Of a stretch of 64,000 nucleotides of DNA, positions 1 to 8,362 are shown piece by piece (the stretch's first letter is position 1; each line of letters opens with the position of its first letter). Position numbers and translations under genes: made by a program. The notes beneath the pieces are model-generated. The model was not told where the DNA came from. It saw only the letters and a list, made by a program, of their open reading frames with translations, and did no database searches. The DNA is taken from assembly GCF_003634935.1 (NCBI RefSeq), contig NZ_RBXO01000001.1, forward strand, positions 2,505,501 to 2,569,500, written 5' to 3'. Origin of the DNA: Saccharothrix australiensis (GTDB lineage Bacteria; Actinomycetota; Actinomycetes; Mycobacteriales; Pseudonocardiaceae).

Positions 1-214
1 TCAGCAGCTCGTCCAGGCCGTGCGAGCCGGTGCGCAGGGACTCGTCGACGAGGCGCGCGTTGACCTCGGCCTGCCGTATCCCGCTCTGCTCCCGCTGCCG
101 CAGCATGTAGCCGGAGGTGAGGTTCCAGGTCGCGATCGCGAGCGTGCTGGCGACCAGCAGCGAACCCAGCCCGAGGGCGACCGCCACCCGCCACCGCAGC
201 GTCAGCCGGCGCAC
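1..214 (-). CDS. Sensor histidine kinase, N-terminal part (cut by window edge)
   Basis: Only the first 71 codons are inside the window. The peptide starts MRRLTLRWRVAVALGLGSLL from a GTG at 214: a basic N-terminus, then one hydrophobic segment (about residues 8-30), then a polar extracytoplasmic stretch. This is the usual beginning of an OmpR-partner sensor kinase. The start lies 4 nt after the stop of the upstream response-regulator gene, the normal actinomycete order. The kinase core (HAMP, HisKA, HATPase) lies outside the window, so the class is inferred from position and the N-terminal membrane segment. Confidence 0.8.
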   Translation of the reverse strand, partial: MRRLTLRWRVAVALGLGSLLVASTLAIATWNLTSGYMLRQREQSGIRQAEVNARLVDESLRTGSHGLDELL

Positions 215-218
215 GGCG

Positions 219-902
219 TCACCGGTCCGGGTCCATCCGGTACCCCGTGCCCCGGACCGTCACCACCAGCGTCGGGTCGTCCGGGTCGCGCTCGACCTTG
301 CGGCGCAGCCGCCGGATGTGCACGTCCAGCAGCCGCGTGTCGCCGAAGTAGTCGTAACCCCACACGCGTTGCAGCAACTGCTCGCGGGTGACGATCCGGC
401 CCGCCGCCGACGCCAGCTCGACCAGCAGTCGGAACTCGGTCCTGGTCAGGCGCACCTCGCCGCCCGCGCGGTGCACCGTGCCGACGTCCGGGCGGATCTC
501 CAGCTCGCCGAACCGCAGCACCTCGGCCGGCCGGCCACCGCCGCGCCGCCGCAGCAGGGCCCGGATGCGCGCGGCCAGCTCGCCCGCCACCAGGGGCTTG
601 GTGACGTAGTCGTCGGCGCCCGCCTCCAGGCCCGCGATGACGTCGGCGGTGTCCGCGCGGGCGGTGACGACGATGATCGGCAGGTCGCCGCGCGCCCGGA
701 GCGTGCGGCACACCTCCAGCCCGGTCACGCCGGGGAGCATGAGGTCGAGCAGGACCACGTCGTACGCGCCGCGGTCGAGCATCCGCAGCGCGTCCTCGCC
801 GGACACCGCGTCGGTGACGGCGAAGCCCTCGTCGCCCAGCGCGAGGCCCAGCGCCTGCCTGATGTTCTCGTCGTCCTCGACGAGCAGTACGGAGCAGTCC
901 AT
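219..902 (-). CDS. OmpR/PhoB-family response regulator
   Basis: This 227-aa protein has a receiver domain (about 1-115) with acidic pocket D10/D11, phospho-acceptor D53 in VVLLDLMLPG, T80 and K102 (VTKPL). A C-terminal winged helix (about 130-227) ends in the typical RGTGYRM sequence. It would be phosphorylated by the kinase encoded immediately downstream and bind direct repeats in target promoters. The ATG at 902 was chosen because MDCSVLLVEDDENI is the expected receiver start; longer in-frame extensions have no family match. The signal sensed cannot be read from this end of the operon. Confidence 0.95.
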   Translation of the reverse strand: MDCSVLLVEDDENIRQALGLALGDEGFAVTDAVSGEDALRMLDRGAYDVVLLDLMLPGVTGLEVCRTLRARGDLPIIVVTARADTADVIAGLEAGADDYVTKPLVAGELAARIRALLRRRGGGRPAEVLRFGELEIRPDVGTVHRAGGEVRLTRTEFRLLVELASAAGRIVTREQLLQRVWGYDYFGDTRLLDVHIRRLRRKVERDPDDPTLVVTVRGTGYRMDPDR

Positions 903-1122
903 GTCCCGTCGATTCTCGTGGTCGGTGCGGGCCGGGCCCACCACCTTGCCGCACCGGGTGGCGATCGCAAGGAGATCGCAAGGTTCAACGGCGTGGTTCT
1001 CGGCCACAGTGGACCGTGAGCGCCACGAGGATTCCGGGTGCACGACCGGGTGTCGGCCGCACAGGCGCGGCCGACACCTGCCCGGAACCCCGCACCCGTC
1101 ACGGAAGTCGACGCACCCTGCT

Positions 1123-1311
1123 GTGACCGCCATCCCCGGTGACCACGACCCGAACTCGCTCGTCCTGATCTGCGACGGCTGCGGGCGCACCCGCGGCGCG
1201 GAGGGCTCGCCGCAGGACTGGAAGACGTTGTGGGGACGCGCGTTCGACGCGGGGTGGCGCGGCAGCGACCGGCGCGTGGGCCCGCACAACTGCCTGCACT
1301 GCGCCGGTTGA
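1123..1311 (+). CDS. Small zinc-ribbon-like hypothetical protein (62 aa)
   Basis: A GTG at 1123 opens a 62-codon frame with two CxxC pairs: ICDGCGR near residue 18 and NCLHC five residues from the end. They are separated by a Trp-rich linker (DWKTLWGRAFDAGWRG). Paired CxxC motifs in so short a protein suggest a structural zinc site. I do not recognise a named family. The ribosome-binding site is weak and the stop codon sits inside a 13-bp tandem repeat, so expression is uncertain. A longer in-frame extension upstream shows no conserved features. Confidence 0.6.
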   Translation: MTAIPGDHDPNSLVLICDGCGRTRGAEGSPQDWKTLWGRAFDAGWRGSDRRVGPHNCLHCAG

Positions 1312-1354
1312 GGACGCCGGTTGAGGACGCCGGTCGGCGACGCAGGTCGGCGAC
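1303..1354. repeat. 13-bp tandem repeat, four copies
   Basis: GCCGGTTGAGGAC occurs twice (1303-1315, 1316-1328), followed by GCCGGTCGGCGAC (1329-1341) and GCAGGTCGGCGAC (1342-1354). The first copy contains the stop codon of the small zinc-ribbon gene. The array lies in the space before the convergent SDR gene. Confidence 0.85.
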
Positions 1355-1431
1355 GCGCCGGTCGGGCCCGCTGTCACCCGACCGGTGGTGTGCGCTGCCA
1401 CGAGCGACCCGTCGTGACGCGCGGGTCGCGT

Positions 1432-2379
1432 TCACGGTGAACCGGGCGAGCGCCCGGTGAAGTCGGGTTCGACGCCGGTGAGGTCGACGCTCGCCGCCCA
1501 GAGCCGCCGCGCGAGCGCCTGGTCCGCCGGCGGTCCGGAGACGGGTTCGAGCCGCGGCGCGCCGCGCAGCCCGAGCACGCGCGGACCCCAGAGCCGGCCG
1601 CCCTCGGCGGACGGGTCCAGCACGGCCCGGACGGTGGGCCACGCGCCGGCGTCCTTGCCCTGCAGGAGCAGCGCCGCGGGCAGGGAGCGCACCCGCTGCC
1701 AGGCGGTCCGCACGTGCACCGGCGGGCGGCTCGGGGTGAGCGAGTCGAGCGCGCCGCCGGGGTGGGTCACCACGCTCAGCGTCGTGCCGCCGGTGGCCCG
1801 CACCCTGCGGTCCAGCTCCAGCCCGAACAGCATCTGCGCCAGCTTCGACCGCGCGTAGGCGGCCTTGGCCCGGTAGCCGCGGGCGCTCTGGAGGTCGTCG
1901 AGGTCCAGCCGGGCGGTCTTCCCGACGAAGCTCCCGGTGGTGACGACCCGGCTCGCGGGCGTGGCGGACAGCAGGGGCGCGAGCCACGCCGTGAGCGCGA
2001 AGTGCCCGAGGTGGTTGGTGGCGAACATCAGCTCGTGCCCCTCGGGGGTCACGCGCCGCACCGGGCCGTCGACCAGGACGCCCGCGTTGTGGACGACGGC
2101 GTCGAGCCGGTCCGTGCCCAGGGCGTCCGCCGAGCGGCGGACCGACGCCGGGTCGGCGAGGTCCAGCGGGACGTGGCGCACGTGCGCGCCGGGCACGTGC
2201 GCCCGGATCGAGGCGATCGCGGCCTCCGCCTTCGCGGCGTCCCGGCTGCCGAGCACGACGGTGGCGCCGGTGGCGGCGAGCTGCTCCGCGACGAAGTAGC
2301 CGATGCCCGCGTTGCCCCCGGTGACCAGGAAGACGCGGCCGTCGGCGCGCGGCGGGTGGTGGACGTCCCAAGGCCGCAC
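1432..2379 (-). CDS. Short-chain dehydrogenase/reductase
   Basis: This 315-aa classical-type SDR has the NAD(P)-binding motif TGGNAGIG at residues 20-27, NAG at 98-100, a catalytic Ser near 150 and YARSK with Y175 and K179. It resembles the retinol-dehydrogenase/WW-oxidoreductase-like group common in actinomycetes, with an unusually long C-terminal tail. The substrate is unknown. The GTG start lies 1 nt past the stop of the TetR-family gene, so the two are cotranscribed and this SDR is the most likely target of that repressor. Confidence 0.9.
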   Translation of the reverse strand: MRPWDVHHPPRADGRVFLVTGGNAGIGYFVAEQLAATGATVVLGSRDAAKAEAAIASIRAHVPGAHVRHVPLDLADPASVRRSADALGTDRLDAVVHNAGVLVDGPVRRVTPEGHELMFATNHLGHFALTAWLAPLLSATPASRVVTTGSFVGKTARLDLDDLQSARGYRAKAAYARSKLAQMLFGLELDRRVRATGGTTLSVVTHPGGALDSLTPSRPPVHVRTAWQRVRSLPAALLLQGKDAGAWPTVRAVLDPSAEGGRLWGPRVLGLRGAPRLEPVSGPPADQALARRLWAASVDLTGVEPDFTGRSPGSP

Positions 2380-2380
2380 G

Positions 2381-3130
2381 TCAGCGCTCCCCGCGCGGGG
2401 CGGCCGGGTCGTGCGGGACCGGGTCGCCCGGCGCGTCGTCGGGTGGGCGCCCCGGCACGGGGGTGTGCTCGATGCCGTTGAGCAGCAACCGGAACGCCCA
2501 GGACAACCTGGCCGACGCCGTGCCGGACAGCAGCGGGCCGGCCAGCGCCGCGACGTGCGGGTGCGTCCGCTCCGACGCGCCGTGCAGCGCGCGGGCGAGG
2601 GCGTCCCACTCCGCCTCGGCGCGACCGGTGCCGTCCCGGGTGGCCTGCTCGGCCGCGGTGGCCGTGGCGTGCTGGAGGAGCACGTCCACGCCCCAGGCCG
2701 CCTGCCCGGCCGGGACGCCGCCCTCGACCAGGAGGCCGAGCAGGGTGTCGACCAGGTCGAGGTAGTGCCTGCCGCTGGGGCGCGACACCAGCGCGGACCG
2801 CGCGAGCCCCGGGTGCTCGAAGAGCGTCATGGTGTACGAGGTGAGCAGCCGTTCCACGCGGTCGCGCCAGTCACCACCGGTCGTGACCGGTTCGACGGCG
2901 CCCATCAGCTCGTCGAGGATCGCCGCGTGCAGCTCGGCGGTGTCGCGGACGTAGACGTAGAGGGAGGCCGGGCCGGTGTCCAACTCCTGCGCCAACCGAC
3001 GCATGGTGACCTTGCCCAGGCCCTCGGCGCGCATGATCCCGATGGCGGCGGCCACGATGCCCTCCCTGGTCAGCGGGGCTTTGGCGGGCCGTTCGCGGCG
3101 GCTGCGCGGTGCTCTTCGCTCGTCCGTCAT
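2381..3130 (-). CDS. TetR-family transcriptional repressor
   Basis: This 249-aa protein starts MTDERRAPRSRRERPAKAPL and has an N-terminal helix-turn-helix (about 20-66; VTMRRLAQELDTGPASLYVYV is the recognition part). A helical ligand-binding domain resembling the TetR_C class of tetracycline-type repressors follows. The ATG at 3130 was chosen over an upstream in-frame extension because that extension would be encoded by the palindromic operator at 3144-3185. The gene is cotranscribed with the SDR downstream and is probably autoregulated through that operator. The ligand is unknown. Confidence 0.92.
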   Translation of the reverse strand: MTDERRAPRSRRERPAKAPLTREGIVAAAIGIMRAEGLGKVTMRRLAQELDTGPASLYVYVRDTAELHAAILDELMGAVEPVTTGGDWRDRVERLLTSYTMTLFEHPGLARSALVSRPSGRHYLDLVDTLLGLLVEGGVPAGQAAWGVDVLLQHATATAAEQATRDGTGRAEAEWDALARALHGASERTHPHVAALAGPLLSGTASARLSWAFRLLLNGIEHTPVPGRPPDDAPGDPVPHDPAAPRGER

Positions 3131-3143
3131 GACATCACTGTAG

Positions 3144-3185
3144 CGAACGTGTTCGTCACGAACGAGTCCGTGACGAACACGTTCG
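3144..3185. promoter_or_regulatory. Large palindromic operator upstream of the TetR gene
   Basis: There are two perfect 16-nt inverted arms, CGAACGTGTTCGTCAC (3144-3159) and GTGACGAACACGTTCG (3170-3185), around a 10-nt spacer. Smaller palindromes are nested inside: GTTCGTCACGAAC, a near copy GTCCGTGACGAAC, and CGAAC-GT-GTTCG. The site begins 14 nt upstream of the TetR start codon, the typical position for an autoregulatory TetR operator that can bind two dimers. Confidence 0.85.
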
Positions 3186-3249
3186 CCATCCTGTGGCCGG
3201 CTCACCGCTCCCGCGGACCTGCCGTCGCCACGGCTACCGCTTCACCGGC

Positions 3250-4266
3250 TCACACGCCGTGGCGGCGGTTGCCCATCACCTCTTCGCACAGCCGCGCCTC
3301 CGACGCCGCCGAGAACGGGTCGCGGTAGGCGTCGACCGCCCGCCGGGTCTCCTCGGCGACCAGGTCGGCGTTGATCTGGGCGCCCGCCGTCGCGCCCGCC
3401 GCCGAGGCGGCCCCGACCTGCGCGGCCGGGTCGGTGATGTTGCCCGCCACCCACACCCCCGCCACCTCGGTGCGCCCGACCGGGTCGGCCGGGACGTGCT
3501 CGCCCAGGCCCGACGGGTGGTCCACCGCCCGCAGCCCCAGCGCCGCCAGGAAACCGGCCCGCGCCCGCATCCGGGGCGCGACGGCCACCGCCGCGCGGGG
3601 GATGACCGTGCCGTCGGCCAACCGCACGCCCGCCAGCCGGTCGGCGACGACCTCCAGGGCCACCACCTCGCCCTCCACGACCGTGATGCCGCGCGCCGCC
3701 AGGCGTTCCGCGTCCTCCGCGCTCGGCGGCGCGGTGTGCGCGAAGTACGTGACGTCGGCGCTCAGTTGCCGGAACAGCAACGCCTGGTGCACCGAGTTGA
3801 CGGCGGTGCCCAGCACCCCGATCGCCTGGTCGCGCACCTCCCAGCCGTGGCAGTACGGGCAGTGCAGGACGTCCCGGCCCCACCGCTCGCGCAGGCCGGC
3901 CACGTCCGGCAGCTCGTCGACCAGCCCCGTGGTCGCCAGCAGCCGCCGGGTCCGGAGCACCCGGCCGTCGGCGAGCGCCACCGCGAAACCGCCGCCGTCC
4001 CGCGTGACGGTCTCGACCTCGCCGGACACGACCCGGCCGCCGTAGCCGCGCACCTCGTCCCGCCCGCGGGCGAGCAGCTCGGCCGGCGGCACCCCCTCCC
4101 GCGCCAGCAGCCCGTGCACGCCCTCGGCGGGCGCGTTGCGCGGCTGCCCGGCGTCGACCACGACGACCGACCGCCGTGCCCGCGCCAGCATCAGCGCCCC
4201 GTTCAGACCCGCGGCGCCACCGCCGACCACCACCACGTCACAGCTGCTCTCCACCTGCTCGGTCAT
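3250..4266 (-). CDS. Thioredoxin-reductase-like FAD/NAD(P)H oxidoreductase
   Basis: This 338-aa flavoprotein has an N-terminal FAD motif VVVGGGAAGLNGA (residues 13-25), a redox-active CPYC at 136-139 followed by HGWE, and a C-terminal FAD contact GVWVAGNITD. The size and CxxC position match the small thioredoxin-reductase/gliotoxin-oxidoreductase-like family. The NADPH-binding Gly motif is weak (GVLGTAVNS), so electron donor and partner are uncertain. No thioredoxin gene lies nearby. The ATG at 4266 gives MTEQVESSCDVVVVGGG, a normal family start. Confidence 0.9.
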   Translation of the reverse strand: MTEQVESSCDVVVVGGGAAGLNGALMLARARRSVVVVDAGQPRNAPAEGVHGLLAREGVPPAELLARGRDEVRGYGGRVVSGEVETVTRDGGGFAVALADGRVLRTRRLLATTGLVDELPDVAGLRERWGRDVLHCPYCHGWEVRDQAIGVLGTAVNSVHQALLFRQLSADVTYFAHTAPPSAEDAERLAARGITVVEGEVVALEVVADRLAGVRLADGTVIPRAAVAVAPRMRARAGFLAALGLRAVDHPSGLGEHVPADPVGRTEVAGVWVAGNITDPAAQVGAASAAGATAGAQINADLVAEETRRAVDAYRDPFSAASEARLCEEVMGNRRHGV

Positions 4267-4435
4267 CTGACCACCTCCGGCGACCACTGTGCGGTGCGGC
4301 CGGCGGTGAGGGCAAAGTTTCTTGCCGGACCGGCAAGCCGGGCGCGTCCTCGACGGTCGGGCGCTTGTCCGCAAAGTTTCGGGTACGCGGTCGCGACCCG
4401 GCGTTACGCTGTGCCACCTCAGCCGACAGTCCGAC

Positions 4436-5446
4436 GTGAGCGGTGGCGTGGAACGACAGGGGACGACCTCATCGGGGGACGGGGCCGGTGCCTACAACCA
4501 CCTGCGCGGCGTGGTGCACGGGCCGGTGGTGCAGGCCGGGCGCATCCACGGCGACGTGCACGTGCACCACCACGTCGACCACGCGCCGCGCCCTCCCGCG
4601 CCGGCGCGGGACCGCGCGCCGTTCGACCGGGGGCCCGAGGTCGACGTCGACGGCGTCGCCTACCTGGTCCACGACCACCCGGCGGAGGCGCGGCCGACCG
4701 GTGACGCGGGCGCGGTGCTGCGCCAGGCCCGCTGCCTGCGGTTGACGCCGCCGGGCGGCCTCGGGTGGCTGCGCCAGGTGGAGGTGCGGCACGCGACGCC
4801 GTCCGCCCGGCGCGCGCGGCAGGCGCTGGTGGACGAGCACCGGCTGCTGGCGCGGGGGATCGCGGGACTGCCCGCCGTGCTCCAGTTCGCCGAGGGCCCG
4901 GGTGCCGTCGTCACGCTGGTGACCTCGTGGCCGCGAACCCGGACGGGCCGTCCCTGCGACACCCTCGACGTCCTGCTGCCCGGCGGACCGGTGCGGGACG
5001 CGGGCGTGCTGGCGCGGGTGTGCGACGCCCTGGCCGGCCTGTGCGCGACGCTCGCCGGCCTGCACGCGCACCGCGTCGCGCACGGCGCGCTCGCCCCGGA
5101 CCGCCTGGTGTGGCGGGACGACGGCACGCTGCTGGTGCGCGACCTCGCCCGCACCGACGAGGGCCTGCCGGAGTACCCCGCGCCCGAGCAGTGGGCCCGC
5201 GCGGCCGCAGGGCCCTGGACGGACGTCCACCAGGTCGGCGCGATCGCCCACCACCTGCTGGCCGGTCGCCCGCCCGCGCCGCGCGCGCCGCTGCCGCTGC
5301 GGTCGTGGGCGCCCGACGTGGACGACCGGCTCGCCGCCGCCGTCGACGCGGCGCTGTCACCCGACCCGGCCGCGCGACCGGACGCCGCCGCGCTCGGCGG
5401 GTGGCTGCGCGGGTTCGGCGGCCGACCCGCCGACGGACACCGCTGA
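4436..5446 (+). CDS. Pseudokinase with N-terminal amyloid-signalling-like motif
   Basis: This protein has about 336 aa. Residues 21-45 read NHLRG...GPVVQAGRIHGDVHVHHH, which matches the N..G.v.G.vvQ.G.i.G.v pattern of actinobacterial NLR-associated amyloid motifs (BASS). The rest (about 55-330) is a protein-kinase-like fold that has lost its chemistry. The VAxK lysine position reads VEVR, the HRD loop reads HGALAPDRL and DFG reads RDLA, while the YPAPEQW (APE) motif remains. It is probably a signalling adaptor rather than an active kinase. The next gene begins 10 nt downstream behind an AAGGAG. The GTG at 4436 is preferred; a GTG at 4448 is possible. Confidence 0.8.
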   Translation: MSGGVERQGTTSSGDGAGAYNHLRGVVHGPVVQAGRIHGDVHVHHHVDHAPRPPAPARDRAPFDRGPEVDVDGVAYLVHDHPAEARPTGDAGAVLRQARCLRLTPPGGLGWLRQVEVRHATPSARRARQALVDEHRLLARGIAGLPAVLQFAEGPGAVVTLVTSWPRTRTGRPCDTLDVLLPGGPVRDAGVLARVCDALAGLCATLAGLHAHRVAHGALAPDRLVWRDDGTLLVRDLARTDEGLPEYPAPEQWARAAAGPWTDVHQVGAIAHHLLAGRPPAPRAPLPLRSWAPDVDDRLAAAVDAALSPDPAARPDAAALGGWLRGFGGRPADGHR

Positions 5447-5455
5447 AGGAGCACG

Positions 5456-8362
5456 GTGCGCTTCGTCCGATTGCCCCTCGACCGGGTGCTGCACCTCGTC
5501 GCCTCCGCCGAGGACGACCAGCGGCTGCGCGAGAAGCACCGCGACCACCCCGGCCTGCCGCACAGCGTCGACCACGTCGTGGCCGAGCTGTCCGCCGCCC
5601 GCGCGGGGGTGCCCGCGACCGTCGCCGAGCCGAACCGGTGGAACGGCGGGCGCAGCCTCCTGGTGCACGGGACGGCGTGGGTCGCCCGGCTGGTGGTCAC
5701 CCACTCCGGGCGCGGGTACCAGGTCCGGTCGATCGACCCGCTGCGCGTCCGGGACCACCACCGCCTCGCCCGGCACTACCTGGCGCTGCACCCGGCGGGC
5801 TGGCGGCGCGTCGACGCGGTCCGGGAGCTGGGCGACGGCGCCGACGCGTGCTGGCCGAGGGTCGAGCAGGAGTGGGAGCGGCTGGTCCGGCTGCTCGCGG
5901 ACCGGGCCACCGCGCCGGCGCTCGCGCCGCGCCACGCGGAGTTCCTGGACGCCGTCGAGCGGGTCGTCGACGCCAACGAGCGGATCGCCCTGCGCGCGGC
6001 GGCGGACGAGCGGCCCCACCCCTACCGCGCGGTGCGGCCGGTCGGCGAGCAGCGGCACGGCGCGCACTCCGTGTACGGGTTCGCGGTCGTCGGCTCGGCG
6101 CTGCCGGAAGAAGGCGCGTTCGTGCAGGTCAAGGGGGAGCAGCGCGGGCAGGTGACCCGCCTGGACGGCCAGACGGCGGTGGTGCGGTTCGACGAGCCGG
6201 TCGACTGGGCCCTGCTGCCCAAGACCGGCGAGCTGGTGACGACCACGAGCACCGTGGTGTTCAAGGCGCGGCGGGAGGCCATCACGACGCTGCGGGAGCG
6301 CCGCGCGCTCAACCCGCACCTGCTGCCGGCGATCGTGGACGCGCAGGTGCGGCCGATCGGCGAGGCCGCCGACACGCCGACCGAGGAGCTGGACCCGGAC
6401 CAGCTCCGGGCGTTCCGCCGCGCGCTCGCCGTCGAGGACCTGATGCTGGTGCTCGGACCGCCGGGCACCGGCAAGACGCGCGTGATCAGCCAGGTGGCCA
6501 ACGCGGCGGCGGTGGGTGACGGGTGGTCCCGCCCGCCGTGGCGGGTGCTGGTGACCGCGCAGTCCAACCGGGCGGTGGACAACGTCCTGCCGCGCCTGTC
6601 GCCGGACCTGGTGGTGGTGCGGGTCGGCAACGCGGGCACGGTCACCGACGAGGGCCGCCCCTACCTGGTGGACGAGCAGGCGCGGGAGCTGCGCGGGCGG
6701 ACCCTCGCGGGCGTGGCGCACAACCTGCGCGAGTTCGACGGCCTGGACGTCGCCGAGCGGTGGGCGGCGGAGCTGGCGGACCGCGTCGCCGCCACCACCG
6801 CCGCGCTCGCCGACGTCGACCGGGCGTCGGCGGGCGTGGACGAGGCCCGGCGCGCCGTCGGCGGGCCCGCTCGGGCGGCGGTGGACGCGCTGGTGACCGC
6901 GTCGGCGGCCCTCGACGACCGGCTGGACCGCGCGCGCCGCGCGGTCCAGCGGAACGCGCGCCTGCGTGGGCGGCCGCTGCTCGGGTGGTGGTGCCGGTGG
7001 CGGTCGGCGGCGCTCGACGCCCGCGTCGAGCGGCTGGCCGCCGACCGGCGGACCGCGGACGACGCGCTCCACCGGGCCCGGCGGCACCTGGCGGACACCA
7101 CCGACCACCTGCCCGAGGTGCGCCGCGCGGCGCGGCTGCTCGCCGAGGCGCGGGACCGCGTGGAGCGGGCGCGGCGGTCCGCGTCGACCGCCGCGCACTC
7201 GGCGCGCGCCGCGGTCGGCGGCGCCGAGGCGCCGCCCGCGATCCGCGACACGGTCGACCCCGCCACCGCCGTCGGCGACCTGACCGCGCTGGTGGCGTGG
7301 CTGGACCGGCGGCTGCCGCTGCTGCGCGCGCGGGCGCGGCTGCTCGCGGAGTGGCACCACGAGGTGTCCGGCGCGACGACCCAGCTGCACCCGGAGCTGA
7401 TCCGCTACGCGCACGTCGTCGCCGCCACGGCGGTCGGCAGCGCGTCCCGCGCCGAGCTGTCCGAAGTGGACTTCGACCTCGTGGTCGTGGACGAGGCCGG
7501 GCAGATCGGCACCGCGGACGTGCTGGTGCCGCTGGTGCGCGCCCGGCGCGCCGTCCTGGTGGGCGACGAGCGGCAGCTTCCGCCGTTCCTGGACGCCGAG
7601 GTCGGGTCGTGGGGCCGGGAGGCGGCCGATCCCCGCATCCGGGACCTGCTGGCCAAGAGCGCGCTGGAGCACCTCGTCGGCCGGCTGCCCGAGGACAACG
7701 TCGTGCCGCTGACGTGGCAGCGGCGGATGCCCGAGGTGATCGCCGAGTTCAGCTCACGCGAGTTCTACGGCGGACGCCTCCGCACCGCCCGCGCGCACGA
7801 GCACCGCGACGAGCTGTTCGGCAGCCCGCTGGTGTTCGTCGACACCTCCGGGCTGCCCGAGCGGCGGCGGCGGGAGCGGCCGGCGCGGCAGCGCGACCAC
7901 CGGCAGGCGGGCTACCACAACCCGGCCGAGGCGGTCCTGCTGAGCCGCCTGGCCGCGCACTACGCCGCCGCCGGCCGCGAGTGGGCGGTCATCGTGCCCT
8001 ACACGGCCCAGGTGAAGGCGGTGACGAGCGCGATCGTCGACCTCATCGGCCAGGAGTCCCACGTGCGCCTCAACGTGGGTTCGGTCGACGCGTTCCAGGG
8101 CGGCGAGCGCGACGTGGTGCTCTACGGCTTCACCCGCAGCAACCCCGACGGCAACGTGGGCTTCCTCAGCGAACTGCGCCGCGCCAACGTGGCCTTCACC
8201 CGCGCCAAGGCGCAGCTGGTGCTGGTCGGCGACCTCGCCACGATCACGCGGTCGCGGGACGCCGGGTTCCGGGACCTGGCGCGGTCGCTGCGGGACCACG
8301 TCGCGGAGCGCGGCGAGATCAGGCGGTACGACGAGGTCCTCGACCTGATCGGCGGACGATGA
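5456..8362 (+). CDS. Upf1/DNA2-like superfamily 1 helicase (AAA_11/AAA_12)
   Basis: This 968-aa protein has an N-terminal region of about 320 residues without a recognised fold, then a complete SF1 motor. Walker A GPPGTGKT is at 334-341, motif Ia is QSNRAVDNV, Walker B is DEAGQ at 679-683, then GDERQLPPF, WQRRMPEVIAEF, VDAFQGGERDVV and RRANVAFTRAKAQLVLVGD near the C-terminus. A long charged helical insertion (about 440-640) separates motifs Ia and II, as in Upf1-like enzymes. It probably unwinds or translocates on DNA or RNA. It sits between the pseudokinase (10 nt) and the winged-helix gene (4-nt overlap), so the three form one unit. Confidence 0.93.
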   Translation: MRFVRLPLDRVLHLVASAEDDQRLREKHRDHPGLPHSVDHVVAELSAARAGVPATVAEPNRWNGGRSLLVHGTAWVARLVVTHSGRGYQVRSIDPLRVRDHHRLARHYLALHPAGWRRVDAVRELGDGADACWPRVEQEWERLVRLLADRATAPALAPRHAEFLDAVERVVDANERIALRAAADERPHPYRAVRPVGEQRHGAHSVYGFAVVGSALPEEGAFVQVKGEQRGQVTRLDGQTAVVRFDEPVDWALLPKTGELVTTTSTVVFKARREAITTLRERRALNPHLLPAIVDAQVRPIGEAADTPTEELDPDQLRAFRRALAVEDLMLVLGPPGTGKTRVISQVANAAAVGDGWSRPPWRVLVTAQSNRAVDNVLPRLSPDLVVVRVGNAGTVTDEGRPYLVDEQARELRGRTLAGVAHNLREFDGLDVAERWAAELADRVAATTAALADVDRASAGVDEARRAVGGPARAAVDALVTASAALDDRLDRARRAVQRNARLRGRPLLGWWCRWRSAALDARVERLAADRRTADDALHRARRHLADTTDHLPEVRRAARLLAEARDRVERARRSASTAAHSARAAVGGAEAPPAIRDTVDPATAVGDLTALVAWLDRRLPLLRARARLLAEWHHEVSGATTQLHPELIRYAHVVAATAVGSASRAELSEVDFDLVVVDEAGQIGTADVLVPLVRARRAVLVGDERQLPPFLDAEVGSWGREAADPRIRDLLAKSALEHLVGRLPEDNVVPLTWQRRMPEVIAEFSSREFYGGRLRTARAHEHRDELFGSPLVFVDTSGLPERRRRERPARQRDHRQAGYHNPAEAVLLSRLAAHYAAAGREWAVIVPYTAQVKAVTSAIVDLIGQESHVRLNVGSVDAFQGGERDVVLYGFTRSNPDGNVGFLSELRRANVAFTRAKAQLVLVGDLATITRSRDAGFRDLARSLRDHVAERGEIRRYDEVLDLIGGR

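Noticed and set aside
4765-6519. Long plus-strand frame overlapping the pseudokinase and helicase
   Set aside because: Arg/Ala/Gly/Pro-rich shadow of the true coding frames; no domain.
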